Source: Bostrychus sinensis
Lineage: Eukaryota > Chordata > Actinopteri > Gobiiformes > Eleotridae
Direction: 5' to 3'
NCBI GenBank assembly: GCA_020698575.1
Contig: CM036240.1
Location: 33,494,711 to 33,558,710 of the forward strand
Length of the DNA: 64,000 bases
Under the pieces are notes generated by a model. That model saw nothing but the letters and a program-made list of their open reading frames with translations. It was not told where the DNA came from and searched no databases. This document shows positions 45,666-56,825 of the stretch, one piece after another. The position numbers and the translations under genes are program-made. The first letter of the stretch is position 1. Each line of letters starts with the position of its first letter.

Positions 45666-48110
45666 GACGCTTCTTATCCCTAAATCTAAACACACATATA
45701 ATTCCTTTGAAAGCATCATACTGACTATAAATCACCCAAACTGTAAAAAACAAAAACAGTTATGTTTATAATCATCTACCGGCCTCCTGGTCCCTATTCC
45801 AAATTTTTAATTGCGTTCTCTGACTTTCTATCCAGTATAGTGTTAGACTCATGTTGATGACAGTAGCAACTGTCTAGGAAATGCATTTGCAGTCTTATTA
45901 GACAGCATAGGTTTTACTCAAAATGTAAATGAACCCACTCATTGTCACAAGCACACCCTGGACCTTGTTTTAACCTATGGTATAGAGATTAGCGAGCTTG
46001 CTGTTCTTCCTCATAACCCCATACTCTCAGATCACTTTCTAATTACCTTTCAGTTTATACTCAAAGACTTTACCGTTCCAATGAACAAAACCCAGACTAG
46101 AACAACATTATCTGACCAATCTGTGTCAAGGTTTAAACACATAATAAAGCCAATATTTAGTACAATGTTGAGTGAGTAGGTTGAAAACAGCTCCCATAGC
46201 TCGAGTCCCAGTAAAAGATTGGTTTGTTGACAGCGCCATGTACTCATTAAAAACAGCCCTTGATAATGTAGCTCCATTAAAACAAAAGGTTGTTAGGCCG
46301 AATCAAGTAGAACCATGGTTTAATGCTGAAACACGTTCCCTTAAACTAGCAACCCATAAATTAGAAAGACTATGGCGTCACCCAGCTCAGAGCAGTCTCT
46401 GAATGCCTGGAAATATAGTCTTTTAAATTATAAAAAAAATCTCTGCATTAGGACGGACAAAAAATAGAGATTATTCACCTTTAATAGAAGAAAACAGGAA
46501 AAACCCTAGGTTTCTGTTCAGCGCTGTAGCCAGGCTGACCACCAGTCACAGCTCAGTAGAACCCTGTATCCCTGTTACTCTCAGCTGTGAAAACTTTCTT
46601 ACATTTTTTAACCACAAAATCACATGTATCAGAGACAAATTAAATAATATTCTCCCTACGCTCAGCTCAGAGCAAGCCAAAGCTGTAAAAATGGAGGCCA
46701 CTATAAAACCATCTGTAATGTTAGACTGCTTCATCGGTGTAGATCAAACTGAGATAACATCAGTCATTATGTCCTCCAAAACCTCAACTTGTCTTTTAGA
46801 CCCAATTCCTACCAAACTTTTTAAAGAAACTTTCCCCCTAATTGATGAATCTATACTGAATATAATCAACACCTCCCTAGAAACAGGCTATGTACCACAG
46901 ACTTTTAAATATGCAGTTATTAAACTGCTTCTGAAAAAAAAAACCAGTCTAGATCCTGACGTTTTAGCCAACTATAGACCAATATCAAATCTTTCTTTTA
47001 TTTCAAAAATTCTAGAAAGAGTTGTAGTTTAACAGTTATGTCGCCACCTACAGGATAATAGCTTATTTGAAGATTTTCAGTCAGGTTTTAGACCCCACCA
47101 TAGCACAGAAACTGCATTAGTTAGAGTCACAAATGACTTGTTATTAAGTTCAGACAATGGACTGGTCTCAATCCTGGTTCTGTTAAGGCCAGGACACACC
47201 GGGGCAATCATCGGCCGTTGGGCGCAGTCGGATGGTTTGACGTCAGTGACGTGAGTCTGTTTGGTGTGTTCCGCACCATCAGACATAGTAGGAGACAGTT
47301 GGACGTAGTTCTGGCCGATTACACATGTTGAATCGGCATCGGGCCGTCGTGGTCAGCGAGCACTCTGATTGGTTGTGTGTCCCTTTCACAATTTGTCAAA
47401 CAGCTTGAGTTTAACATCAGAATATAAGGAACTTTTGTTCTACATCTACTTCATTATGTTTCCCACATCTGTGACGCTAATGTGCTGCAGTTAGCTTACC
47501 TTAGCTTGTAGCCTCGTGCAGATAAAAATATAATCCTCCTCTGAGGCAAACAGCTGCAATAATCCAGTCCCTTTTATTCATTACTGTGATCGGACCAGTT
47601 TAATCTAGTGCGTCTTATTATTATTGACTGATATATACTTGAGTTAAACAAGTGTGTGTTGTGGAGTTTATTTACTCGAGTTTAAATAACTGCGGAGTTT
47701 GGTGACTAGCGCTGCCTGCTGTTGTAAATAGTTATTAAGTTTTGCACATGTGCACTGCTCGGTCATGGGTCTGAATCACTCCGGTGTCTGCAGCTACTTT
47801 CAGTAGCGACGAGGGGAGATGTGAGGAGACGAGCAGTCGCCCCGCCTCTGCTAACAGTGGTTGGGCGTTGGGTTGGTGTGTCCCAGGCTTTAGATCTCAG
47901 TGCAGCCTTTGACACCATTGACCACAGCATCTTACTCCAGAGATTAGAATGTGACATAGGGGTTAGAGGAGCTGCCCTCTGCTGGTTTAAATCCTACTTA
48001 TCTGATAGGTACCAGTTTGTCAGTGTAAATGAACATTCCTCACAGTGCAGTAAAGTTAGCTATGGAGTGCCACAAGGCTCAGTACTTGGACCCATTCTGT
48101 TCATGCTTTT
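45666..48110 (+). mobile_element. L2/CR1-type LINE, 5'-truncated and interrupted
   Basis: Endonuclease sequence comes first (IIYRPPGPYSKF near 45768, then HTLDLVLTYG and ILSDHFLITF). The reverse transcriptase follows: NYRPISNLSFISKILERVV at 46970-47030, then FQSGFRPHHSTETALV, then DLSAAFDTIDHSILL after a nested PIF element, then YGVPQGSVLGPILFML. It is cut off at 48110 just before the catalytic YADD region by antisense gypsy sequence. Several frameshifts are present. Confidence 0.88.
47186..47889. mobile_element. PIF/Harbinger-type MITE inside the LINE
   Basis: The 3-bp duplication TTA flanks it (47183-47185 and 47890-47892). Removing the element and one TTA restores the LINE reading LVLLDLSAAF without a gap. 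The ends are AGGCCAGGACACACC and, reversed, AGCCTGGGACACACC, a 15-bp imperfect inverted repeat. No transposase is seen. TTA targets and this end structure fit PIF/Harbinger. Confidence 0.88.
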
Positions 48111-50285
48111 GTAACGCCCCCTGGGCTATGAGTACTGCTTACAGCTTAGAGTAATGTTTGATTACTCAAAGCAACAGAAGTTGGTTCATAGTGAGTCTGA
48201 ACTGTGTGAATAAACACGTACAACAGAGTATAGTTTAAAGGTATAAATGTATTAGGGTAGATATATATGAATATTTATATATTTATGATAAAGTTTTATA
48301 TGATATATATATCATATAAAGTGATGACTTTTGTAGCATTTTTTTAAGTGTTTTTGAGGCTCTGATAGCTTTCTTCTGAACATGACTTCAGACTTTGAAC
48401 ATACTGTGAATGGGGTTGACGTTTTTCTTCATGCGCAGGTAACCCAAATGTCAGATCCACAGGAAGACAATGAGATCGCCCAAACATCAGATCATAAGGA
48501 GCGAATACAGTAATGAAATTTCTTGTCCAATTACTGTATATGCATGCAAGGATTAACATACTCCTTCCATTTGATTTTCATTTTGTTTCCAGAGTCCCCA
48601 ACATTTTAAGTAAAGTCCAGTTAAATTTCTCAACAGGACGTCCTTAAGGATGTTATAGTGTTGCCTGACACTTCTGTATCGCAGCCAGAGTGCACTGTTT
48701 GCAAATCAGTTTAGACTCAAAGTCTTGGCCTTGGTCCATGGGCAGCTCTGAGATTCTTTAGTAAGCAATATAGTTGTCTCATAGACACTTGGCCACAATT
48801 TGTGGCTTTTGATTGGGTGTTAGGATGATGATGGCAAACTTGGTAAAGTGGTTGGTCAGTACAAGGAGGCCTTTGGTGTTACTAGTGTTGAGAAACTGAG
48901 AAAATCCATGCAGATAAGTTCAAGTGGATGTGATGTTTGAATGCTGACCAGAGTAGCAGATTTTTCGAGCAGTGCTTTGAAAAATACAAAGTGGCCACGT
49001 CTTTATTTTGCGCTCCACATCAGCAGCCATTCTGGGACACTGAAAATGGGTCTGAACAGGGTCGAGAATATGCTCTATTCCCATATGGCCCATGTCATTA
49101 TGCAGACTCTGGAGAACCGTTAGGCACAATTCTTCAGGCAGGACCAACACACTAAAAACACCACTAAAAAGTTCTGACTTGTACAGGCATTTCTTTTCTG
49201 GCAGTTGGGGGGACCTTTTCACCTGACTCCAGCTGGTGGATGACCTATCAGAGGCCTTTGCTTTTCCCGATGTTTGTGGCAGGGCAAAACAGTAACAACA
49301 AGCAGATCTTCTGTGAAAGGTTCTGGATTCAACCATAGATCTTTCAGACTGAGTTCAAACTAGACTGCTCTGACAGATTCCATTGACAACTTTGACTTCT
49401 TATTGTCGCTGTTATTGGGATGAGATGAGATGTTGCTCAGTAGTTTAGTTGAGGAGCTGAACTATAGCTTACTCTCCGGCTGACATATGCCATTACCCCT
49501 TCTTCTGTGAAGGATGCGAGGCAAAGCAGGATCAGCAAACACTAGGACGGGAGCAGTGGTGAGGGCACCAAAGAATTGCTTTAGGTTGAACTGCCAGTCA
49601 TTAGATGCAAGAGTCAGGTCACTGAGTGGCTTAGCAATGACTACAAACCCTTGGAAAAAATTCCCGCAAATCCAAGAAATGACCTCAAGGTCCTCAAATT
49701 GTTTGAAACAGGCCAGGATTTTAAGGTGGTAACCTTTTGTGGATCTGTCTCAAGCCCTTTTTCAGACAGATGTCTAGAAGAATTTGCACTTGTAGCTTCA
49801 AACTATACTCTTTCAATCTGTACAGCACTTGCAACAGACTGTTCTCGTGCTCTTCAAGGGTGCTGGAAAAGATGATTAAGCTATCTATAAATACAAGGAC
49901 CTTTTTCAGACGCAGGTTCCACCTTCAATTCTCCATTAGTATTTGAATGTCGGACGTACTGTTAGTGACACCCTGTGGCATTCTGTTGAATTCCCAGATC
50001 CCAAGAGGACTAACAAAGATGGTTCTGTCTTTATCTGCTTCATTCATCTCTATCTGATAGTAACCAGATTTAAGTTTGGGTGCACAAAACCATTTTGATA
50101 CAGTGAGTGCAGAGAAGGACTTTTCCAAATTGGGCAAGACATAGGCATGTATTACTGTTTAAAGACTGAGTATGTGGATTGTCGATGCACAGCTGAACAT
50201 CACATTTTTTTCTTCCAGGCAACCAGCAAGGGAGCTGAGGATGGAGACCAACTCAGATGTTTCCAAACAACTTCTATGTCTTGTG
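48111..50285 (-). mobile_element. Ty3/gypsy pol relic, antisense
   Basis: Read on the - strand from the right: reverse transcriptase (KSGYYQIEMNEADKDRTIF, then FNRMPQGVTN at 49960-50080), a decayed RNase H region, the integrase zinc-binding domain (HNDMGHMGIEHILD, near 49050-49100), and the integrase tail (PYDLMFGRSHCLPVDLTFGL near 48440-48500). Frames are broken repeatedly. The left border is sharp at about 48110 (TGTAACGCCCC). The right border meets the TAAR-E duplicated unit. Confidence 0.87.
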
Positions 50286-50365
50286 GTCTTTTTTTGTTTG
50301 TTTTTTTGTTTGTTTTGTTTTGTGTTTATATGGCCTTAAAAATGAAGGACAATGCAAAATGGCAA

Positions 50366-50408
50366 AATGTGTGTGTGCACGTGTGTGCGTGTGTGTGTGT
50401 GTATGTGT
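50366..50408 (+). repeat. (TG)n microsatellite upstream of TAAR-E
   Basis: A short interrupted TG array, the counterpart of the longer one upstream of TAAR-D. Like that one it is followed by GAGAGA and TTTACAAGTGGATGTTA. Confidence 0.85.
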
Positions 50409-50631
50409 GAGAGAGAAAATTTACAAGTGGATGTTATCACAAATAATGGTTTAAAAAAAGTAATCTGGACTTTAGAAAGTTTTTAAGTTAAAGACACTAA
50501 GTCTTAGTGTCTTAGCGTAGTAAGTAAGATACTCAGCTCAAAATCTGTAAAAGACAAAATGTCAACAACAAATCAACTGATAAGTTGACCATGTTCTAAA
50601 CCTCTTCTACTTTGACTAATCCTTCTTGTTA

Positions 50632-50722
50632 GTCAAAAGGGCCTGTGAGATTTGAAGTTGGGGATGGTCCACTGAGAACATGAGCAGATATATTAGAGCA
50701 GGACGAACCTCAATCTGTGAGG
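50632..50722 (+). promoter_or_regulatory. Conserved 91-bp block upstream of TAAR-E
   Basis: It keeps the full 91-bp spacing to the ATG and nearly matches the TAAR-D block, with CCTGTGAGATTTGAAGTTGG and GAGCAGATATATTAGAGCAG. Confidence 0.5.
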
Positions 50723-52035
50723 ATGGAGGAGACTGTAGGAGGCAGAACTTTGCTTCCCACATCTTCTCAACAGCTCCTGCAGAAAGCAACAGATCGACCC
50801 AACTGGGCTTCTTATTTCTGATGTTCTTCTTTCTATTGCCTCTATGCTCACTAGCTCACTCAACTTGTTGGTCATCATTGCTATTGCTCACTTCAGGTAG
50901 ATATGACTTAACACTCGTGTGTGTTAAACTGTTTCTGTTACAAAATTAGACATTGCAAAGCCTCAGAAGAAAGTTAAGTATAAAAAAAATGTTTCAAAGG
51001 CCCAAAAGCTTCAACAGTTTTAATTATATATAAAGTCTGTCTAAGTCTTATCAAGTTATTATTGCCTATGACAGTAACTAAAACCTTGATAACCATCTAT
51101 ACTATGAGTAAAAGTACAGAGAAACAATGTTAAGATGGTTTTATACCCCTGTCTTTGTCAGCCACATGCATGTCCCAGTATCTACTTCTCTCTCTAAATC
51201 TAAATAATTTTCTGTGTATGTTTAATCTTGTTGCAGAAAGCTCCACTCCACCACTAACCTCATCCTCCTCTCACTGGCTGTGTCAGACTTCCTCGTCGGC
51301 CTCGTGGTGATACCAGTCGAGGGCCTCAAATGGAGAACATGCTGGACATTGGGCGACCTCTCATGTGCTCTGTATTATCTGCTTTCTTCTATTTTTGCAG
51401 TGGCCTCAATAGGAACTGTAATTCTCATTTCAGTGGATCGGTACATGGCCATCTGTGACCCACTGCGTTATCCAACACGAATGACTGTAAAAGTAGCCAG
51501 CATCAGTGTTTGTGTATGTTGGACATATGCCTTTATATATTCAGTTCTATTTTTATTAGAAAACTTCAGAAATGTAGGTAAATACAAATCTTGCCATGGA
51601 GAGTGTGGGCTTCACTACTCACCAGAAGTCGACCTAGTTATGGGTCTTATTCTCCCAGTTAGCATCATTGTTGTCCTTTATACAAGAGTCTTTATTGTAG
51701 CTGTCTCTCAGGCTCGAGCCATGCGTTCTCAAGTTAAAAACATGACTTCTCGGACGTCCAGGAAATCTGAGCTTAAAGCTGCCAAGAACCTGGGTGTAAT
51801 AGTGATTATGTATCTTATGTGTTACTGTCCTTTCTACTGTGTTGCCTACTCTGGGATCAATGTCACAATACTAGGTATTCCCCTCATTGTTATTGTGATT
51901 TCACTAGTTTATCTAAACTCCTGTCTAAACCCTCTTGTCTATGCCTTGCTCTACCCCTGGTTTAGAAAATCTGTTAAACTCATTGTAACTCTGGAGATAC
52001 TAAGACCTCGATCATGTGATTTTAAAATATGCTAA
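50723..52035 (+). pseudogene. TAAR-E: receptor with a single-base insertion in exon 1
   Basis: Exon 1 is 50723-50896 and exon 2 is 51237-52035, with normal splice sites. Exon 1 is 174 bp, one more than in TAAR-B and D. The extra base lies at about 50737 (ACTGTAGGAGG instead of ACTGTGGAGG). The ATG frame then stops at 50819-50821. The receptor frame has a TAG just upstream of the site, so no upstream start can rescue it; its first internal ATG (50844) lies within TM1. Apart from this the gene is complete: 265 codons in exon 2, Ser at 3.32, Asp at 5.42 (EVDLVMGLILP), DRY and the NSCLNPLVYALLYPWF fingerprint. It is either a very young pseudogene or a sequencing error. A polyadenylation signal lies at 52537-52542. 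Confidence 0.88.
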
Positions 52036-52783
52036 AGAAAGAAGCTTGTTCACATTGTGCCATTTAGTAATTGTGTGGAATCAGTATCTATCCCCCACCA
52101 TTTAGAACCAGCACTCAAAGGTTCTCCTCTCGTAATAATCCTCTTGTGTCTGGTCTCAAATCCTGACTGAAGTTGGTGGGGCCAGCAGGCCATAAAGGGA
52201 CAGGCACTTAATCCAAGCATTTTCAGCAAAGAGAAAGTAACAGCTCCACAAGATATGTTTTCAACAAATATGAATTATTAGGCTGTATAGAATGTGAAAT
52301 GCTAATGCAAAGGTGTCCAAATTTATTTGAAAACGTTTGAAAAACAGCACAATATGTCTCCTGGATGGCACACAGGTCCATTAAAGTGACTGTGTAGGAG
52401 GCTGTGTTCTATCCTTTACAATGCTTTTATTTAACAATGATTCGAGACTCAATAAAGAAAGAAAGCCCCTATGGCACGCTTCCATTCAGAGATTTCCAAA
52501 GCAAATACTGGTGTTTCATAAGTGTACGTGCACAACAATAAACAATTAAAACTGAATCAGTTTGTCAAATTAAAGTGAATAAACGTAAATGACTGGATTT
52601 ATATAGGGCAGGTCAACTATTATTAACATAGTGTTTAATTATGACATATTAAACAATTTAAGTAAATTGTACACAAGCCATTTTTAACTTAAAATATCAC
52701 GCTGTAATTAAAAGTTTTTTTTTTATTAAATCAAGTTTGTTAAAAGAAATATTGTTATTAATTGTGGATGTAACAATGCAAAA

Positions 52784-55700
52784 TCAAATCAAATCAAATC
52801 AAAGTTTATTTCTATAGCACTTTACAACAACACAAGGAAGACCAAAGTGCTTTACATAAAAAACATAATAAAATAAAATTAAGAACATTTAATCAAAACT
52901 ATAAAATGCATAAAACAATAAGACACAACACACAGTAACAGAGTGAACCAAAGACTTGAAGCCTAAGTGTTAAAAGCCAGTCTAAACAAGTGAGTCTTTA
53001 ACCTGGACTTAAACAGAGACAACTCAGTGATCACTTGCAGATCAAAAGGCGTTCTGTGTTCCAGAGTTTAGGAGCAGCAACTGCAAATGAACGATCACCC
53101 CACTGTTTGTACCAGGACCTGGGGACATCCAGAACCATCTGAGCAGACAACTGGAGGGCTCTGCTGGGGCGGTGGAGGGTTAAAATCTCTGATAAATAGG
53201 GAGGGGCAAGACCATTAAGAGGTTTAAATACAAAAATTAAAATTTTAAAATCAATGTGATAGCGGACAGGGAGCCAATGGAGAGAAGAGAGAACCGGGGT
53301 GATGTGGGTGTGTCTGGATGAGTTTGTTAAAAGTCGTGCAGCTGCATTTTGTACCAGTTGCAAACGGTGGAGTGATGACTGTGTGATACAGAAATATAGT
53401 GCATTACAATAGTCAATACGTGAACTGATAAAAGCATGAATAGCTTTTTCCAGATCGCTGCGAGACAGAAAGGGCTTGACTTTGGCTAGAAGACGCAGCT
53501 GGAAAAAGCTTGCTATAACAATAGCACTGATCTGTTTATCAAACTTCAATTCGCTGTCAAAATCACTCCTAAATTCTTGATGGCCTGACTGGCATGAGAC
53601 ATGAGGAAATTAGAGCTGGACAGTACATTTCCGTGCCAATCAGAGGGACCAAAAAGAATACATTCAGTCTTACTTTCATTCAAGTGAAGAAAGTTCTGGT
53701 TCAGCCACAGCTTTATATCTGAAAGACATCTTTGGAGACAGTCCAGTGCAGAGCCGTCATTAGGGAGCAGAGGAAGATAGACCTGAAGGTCATCTGCATA
53801 AAGGTGAAATGACAGATTGTATTTTTTAATGATGGACCTGAGAGGCTGCAAGTACAAAGAAAACAGGACCTGGACCAAGAATGGATCCTTGTGGCACTCC
53901 AGAGGACACGGAGGCAGGTGAGGATGAACAGTCATCAATCATAACGACAAAGGTCCTGTCGGTCAGGTAGGAGGCTGAACCACTGCAGAACTATGCCCTG
54001 GAGACCAATATGAGCCAGCGAGAGATGAGGACAGAGTGGTCCACTGTGTCAAAAGCCGCTGTGAGGTCCAACATCAGCAGCAGCACTGGCTTTTTAGCAT
54101 CCAGGGATAAAAGAATGTCATTGTGCACCTTAAGTAGAGCAGATTCTGTGCTGTGACGTGATCTAAAACCAGACTGAAATTTTTCTAAAATTTTGTTTTC
54201 TAAAAAGGACTGCAACTGAATAAAAACAAGTTTTTCTAAAACCTTTGATAAAAATGGTAAATGGGAGACTGGTCTATAATTAGAAAAAACTGCTAGATTA
54301 AAACTGCCAGATTAGATTTTTTTAGCAGTGGTCTGACCACAGCGTGCTTAAAAACTGCTGGGACAGATCCAACACTGAGGCAGCTGTTCATAAGCAAGAG
54401 GAGACAGGGGCCCACAGTATTAAAGACCTGTTTGAGAACCTTGGATGGAATGATGTCAAGGGGACAGTATGTTGGTCTCATCCCCTGGACCACCTCAGAG
54501 AGGAGAGACAGTGACACTGGTTCGAACACTTCAAAAACAGCAGGAGGCACAGGAGGAGTGTAAATATCAGTGCTATGGATACTATTGTCAATGCTCAACC
54601 TGACTGAAGTCACTTTGTCAACAAAATGATGTAGGAAGTTCTCACATGTAGTTTTGGACACATTTTTGAAGACACTGGCAGATGGACTGATTACAGACTG
54701 TATTGTGTTGAATAACACCCTGGGGTTGTTAGAGCAGGTGGAAATTATATTTGAAAGATATTGACTTTTGGCTTCTTTGACTGCCTTTTGGTAGTTGGCT
54801 AGACTCTCCCTCAGCATACCCAGTGACACCTGAAGCTTGTCACTCCACCTGCACTCAGCCTGTCTACAGCACCGTCTGAGGGCACGAGTGGTCTCATTGA
54901 GCCAGGGGTCTGGTTTTGTTCTTGTAGATTTACACCTAAAAGGTGCAACTGTATCCAGAATACCAGAGCAGGTGGAGTGAAAGGAGGAGATAAGAGCATC
55001 TGGGCAGGGAGGAGAAGTCATATCCACCAGGGAGTATAAAGTGGTCTCCAAAAAAGCAGTAGCAAATTGTTCAGCTGTGGAAGAGGTGATGATGCGGCAG
55101 GCGACAGACTGAAGTGGGAGGTCTAGATGTGAGAAGGGGAGCTGAGAAGTCAAATAGAATGGGAAAGTGATCTGAGATGCAGGTTTGGGATATTTCTTTG
55201 AGGGATACTGGGAGGCCATAGGAAATAATGAGGTCTAATGTGTGTCCCAACTGGTGCGTGGTAAGATTAACTGATTGTATAAGGTCAAATGAGTTTAAAA
55301 GGCAGAGAAACTCACACTGCAGTTTGATTAGATGGACAGCATACATGGATATTGAAGTCACCACAAATCAGTATTTTGTCATATCTTGGCATAAACTCTG
55401 CAAAAAATTCTGAAAAATTTGTAATGAAATCCTTGTTGGACTTTGGTGGGCGATAGATAACAGCACACAATACAGGAGAGGCCAGCTCAACTCAAAAATA
55501 GTTGCATTTCAAAACTACAATATTGCTATGTGGGAAGTGAGGCGACAGTTATAGTTGTGCTTAAACACAGCAGCCAGACCACCACCACGACCAGAAAGCT
55601 GTGGTGTACTGAGAAAGGAATAGCCGGAAGGGAGGAGCTCAGAGAATGTGCTGTCATCACCTGGTTTCAGCCAGGTCTCAGTCAGGAAGCAAAAATCCAG

Positions 55701-56387
55701 ATCGTGAGTGGAGATGAAGTCATTGATGATAAAAGTCTTGTTTGAGAGTGACCGGGCAGTTGAACAGCGCTGTCCTCACGGACCTAGGGCTCTTCGGCTG
55801 CCGAGCAGCGCGATGTAGCGGGCGGAGATGCCCGAGCGCGCAGCCCCGGCTCCGGATCCTGACCGGCCTGCGGCGCGGAAGCGAGTACCCAGCATCGAAG
55901 GTTAGCAGGACGTAGCCAGCGATTAGCAGTACTGCAGGGAGCGGTGGAGGTCGAAAACCACGATCTGTTGGCAAGCTGGCTCATGGCGAAGTCAGGATAG
56001 TCCACACAAGAGGAAGCTAGCTATGCCTTGAATTTAACCAAGATCCCACTTCTCTTTCTGCGTCTCCTGTGCCTCCTGTTGCGAGGCAACGTGCATACAG
56101 GAGGCCACAGATAGGCTGGACAGATGCCAGAAATGGTGGCGGTGTCTTTGAATGTCCATTGATAGCTTGTGCGGGCAAGTTGTTAACAGAATCCCGGATT
56201 TTAAGCAGTGTCAGGCGATCATATACTAACAGCGATGCCGCATTTTGAATGACAAACAATGTAAACAGGAGAAGCATTAACAAACTCAACAGAGGTGGAC
56301 GGCGGGCCATACACAGCGGTGCCATCTTCATGTTAAACATACCGAGTGGATGCTTGTGAACAAATGCAGTGTAAACTGGCTAAAAAT
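52784..56387 (-). mobile_element. Nearly complete L2-like LINE, antisense
   Basis: From right to left on the - strand: an N-terminal ORF starting near 56340 with a hydrophobic segment (LLSLLMLLLFTLFVIQ), endonuclease (LDLIISYGLP, then CISDHFPILF, 55150-55260), reverse transcriptase (FQSGFRSRHSTESALL, DLTAAFDTVDHSVL, then the catalytic LYADDLQVYLPL near 53800), and the C-terminal domain (HRLQLVQNAAARLLT). The 3' tail is a TTTGA repeat. The 10-bp direct repeat CAATGCAAAA lies at both ends (52774-52783 and 56388-56397). Frameshifts have broken it, but the structure is almost full length, so the insertion is fairly young. Confidence 0.88.
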
Positions 56388-56397
56388 CAATGCAAAA

Positions 56398-56825
56398 GAA
56401 AGAGGTTTGAAATTGGTGGAAATAAAAAAATGAATGGCAATGCCCAACAAAACTGGCTCTAACTTGTGCTAAGTCAAGAACTCAAAAAGGCTGAGTACCA
56501 TAACAACAGTAAGAGCTTGGTTACCACCAAAGCTACCTGTATCACTGATCATACACATAACATGCACATTTTATTGTGGTCAATACCAAAAGAGACTGAA
56601 GAAAGTTTTCAGGAATCCATCCACTTTACATCACAAAGTCATATTTATGAGTCTGCAGCCAGGGTGAGAGCTTGGCCTCATCCAGACCCACTAAGATTTT
56701 CAGAATGAATTCAAAATGTGGTGGAGTGCTTTCGGGTTGCAGAGGTACACGGCATAAATTAGGCCAAACGTTACCAGGAATGCTTCTGGAAACTTTGGAA
56801 AAGTGATGGCCACTTCTCCCTATAA
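56398..56825. other. Intergenic, no gene seen
   Basis: This is the short segment between the LINE and the piggyBac element. Reading frames on both strands are short and match no family I recognise. Confidence 0.5.

Noticed and set aside
47821..48114. Independent gene encoding a reverse-transcriptase-like protein
   Set aside because: It is a chimera of MITE-derived codons and a LINE fragment; removing the MITE restores the LINE frame.
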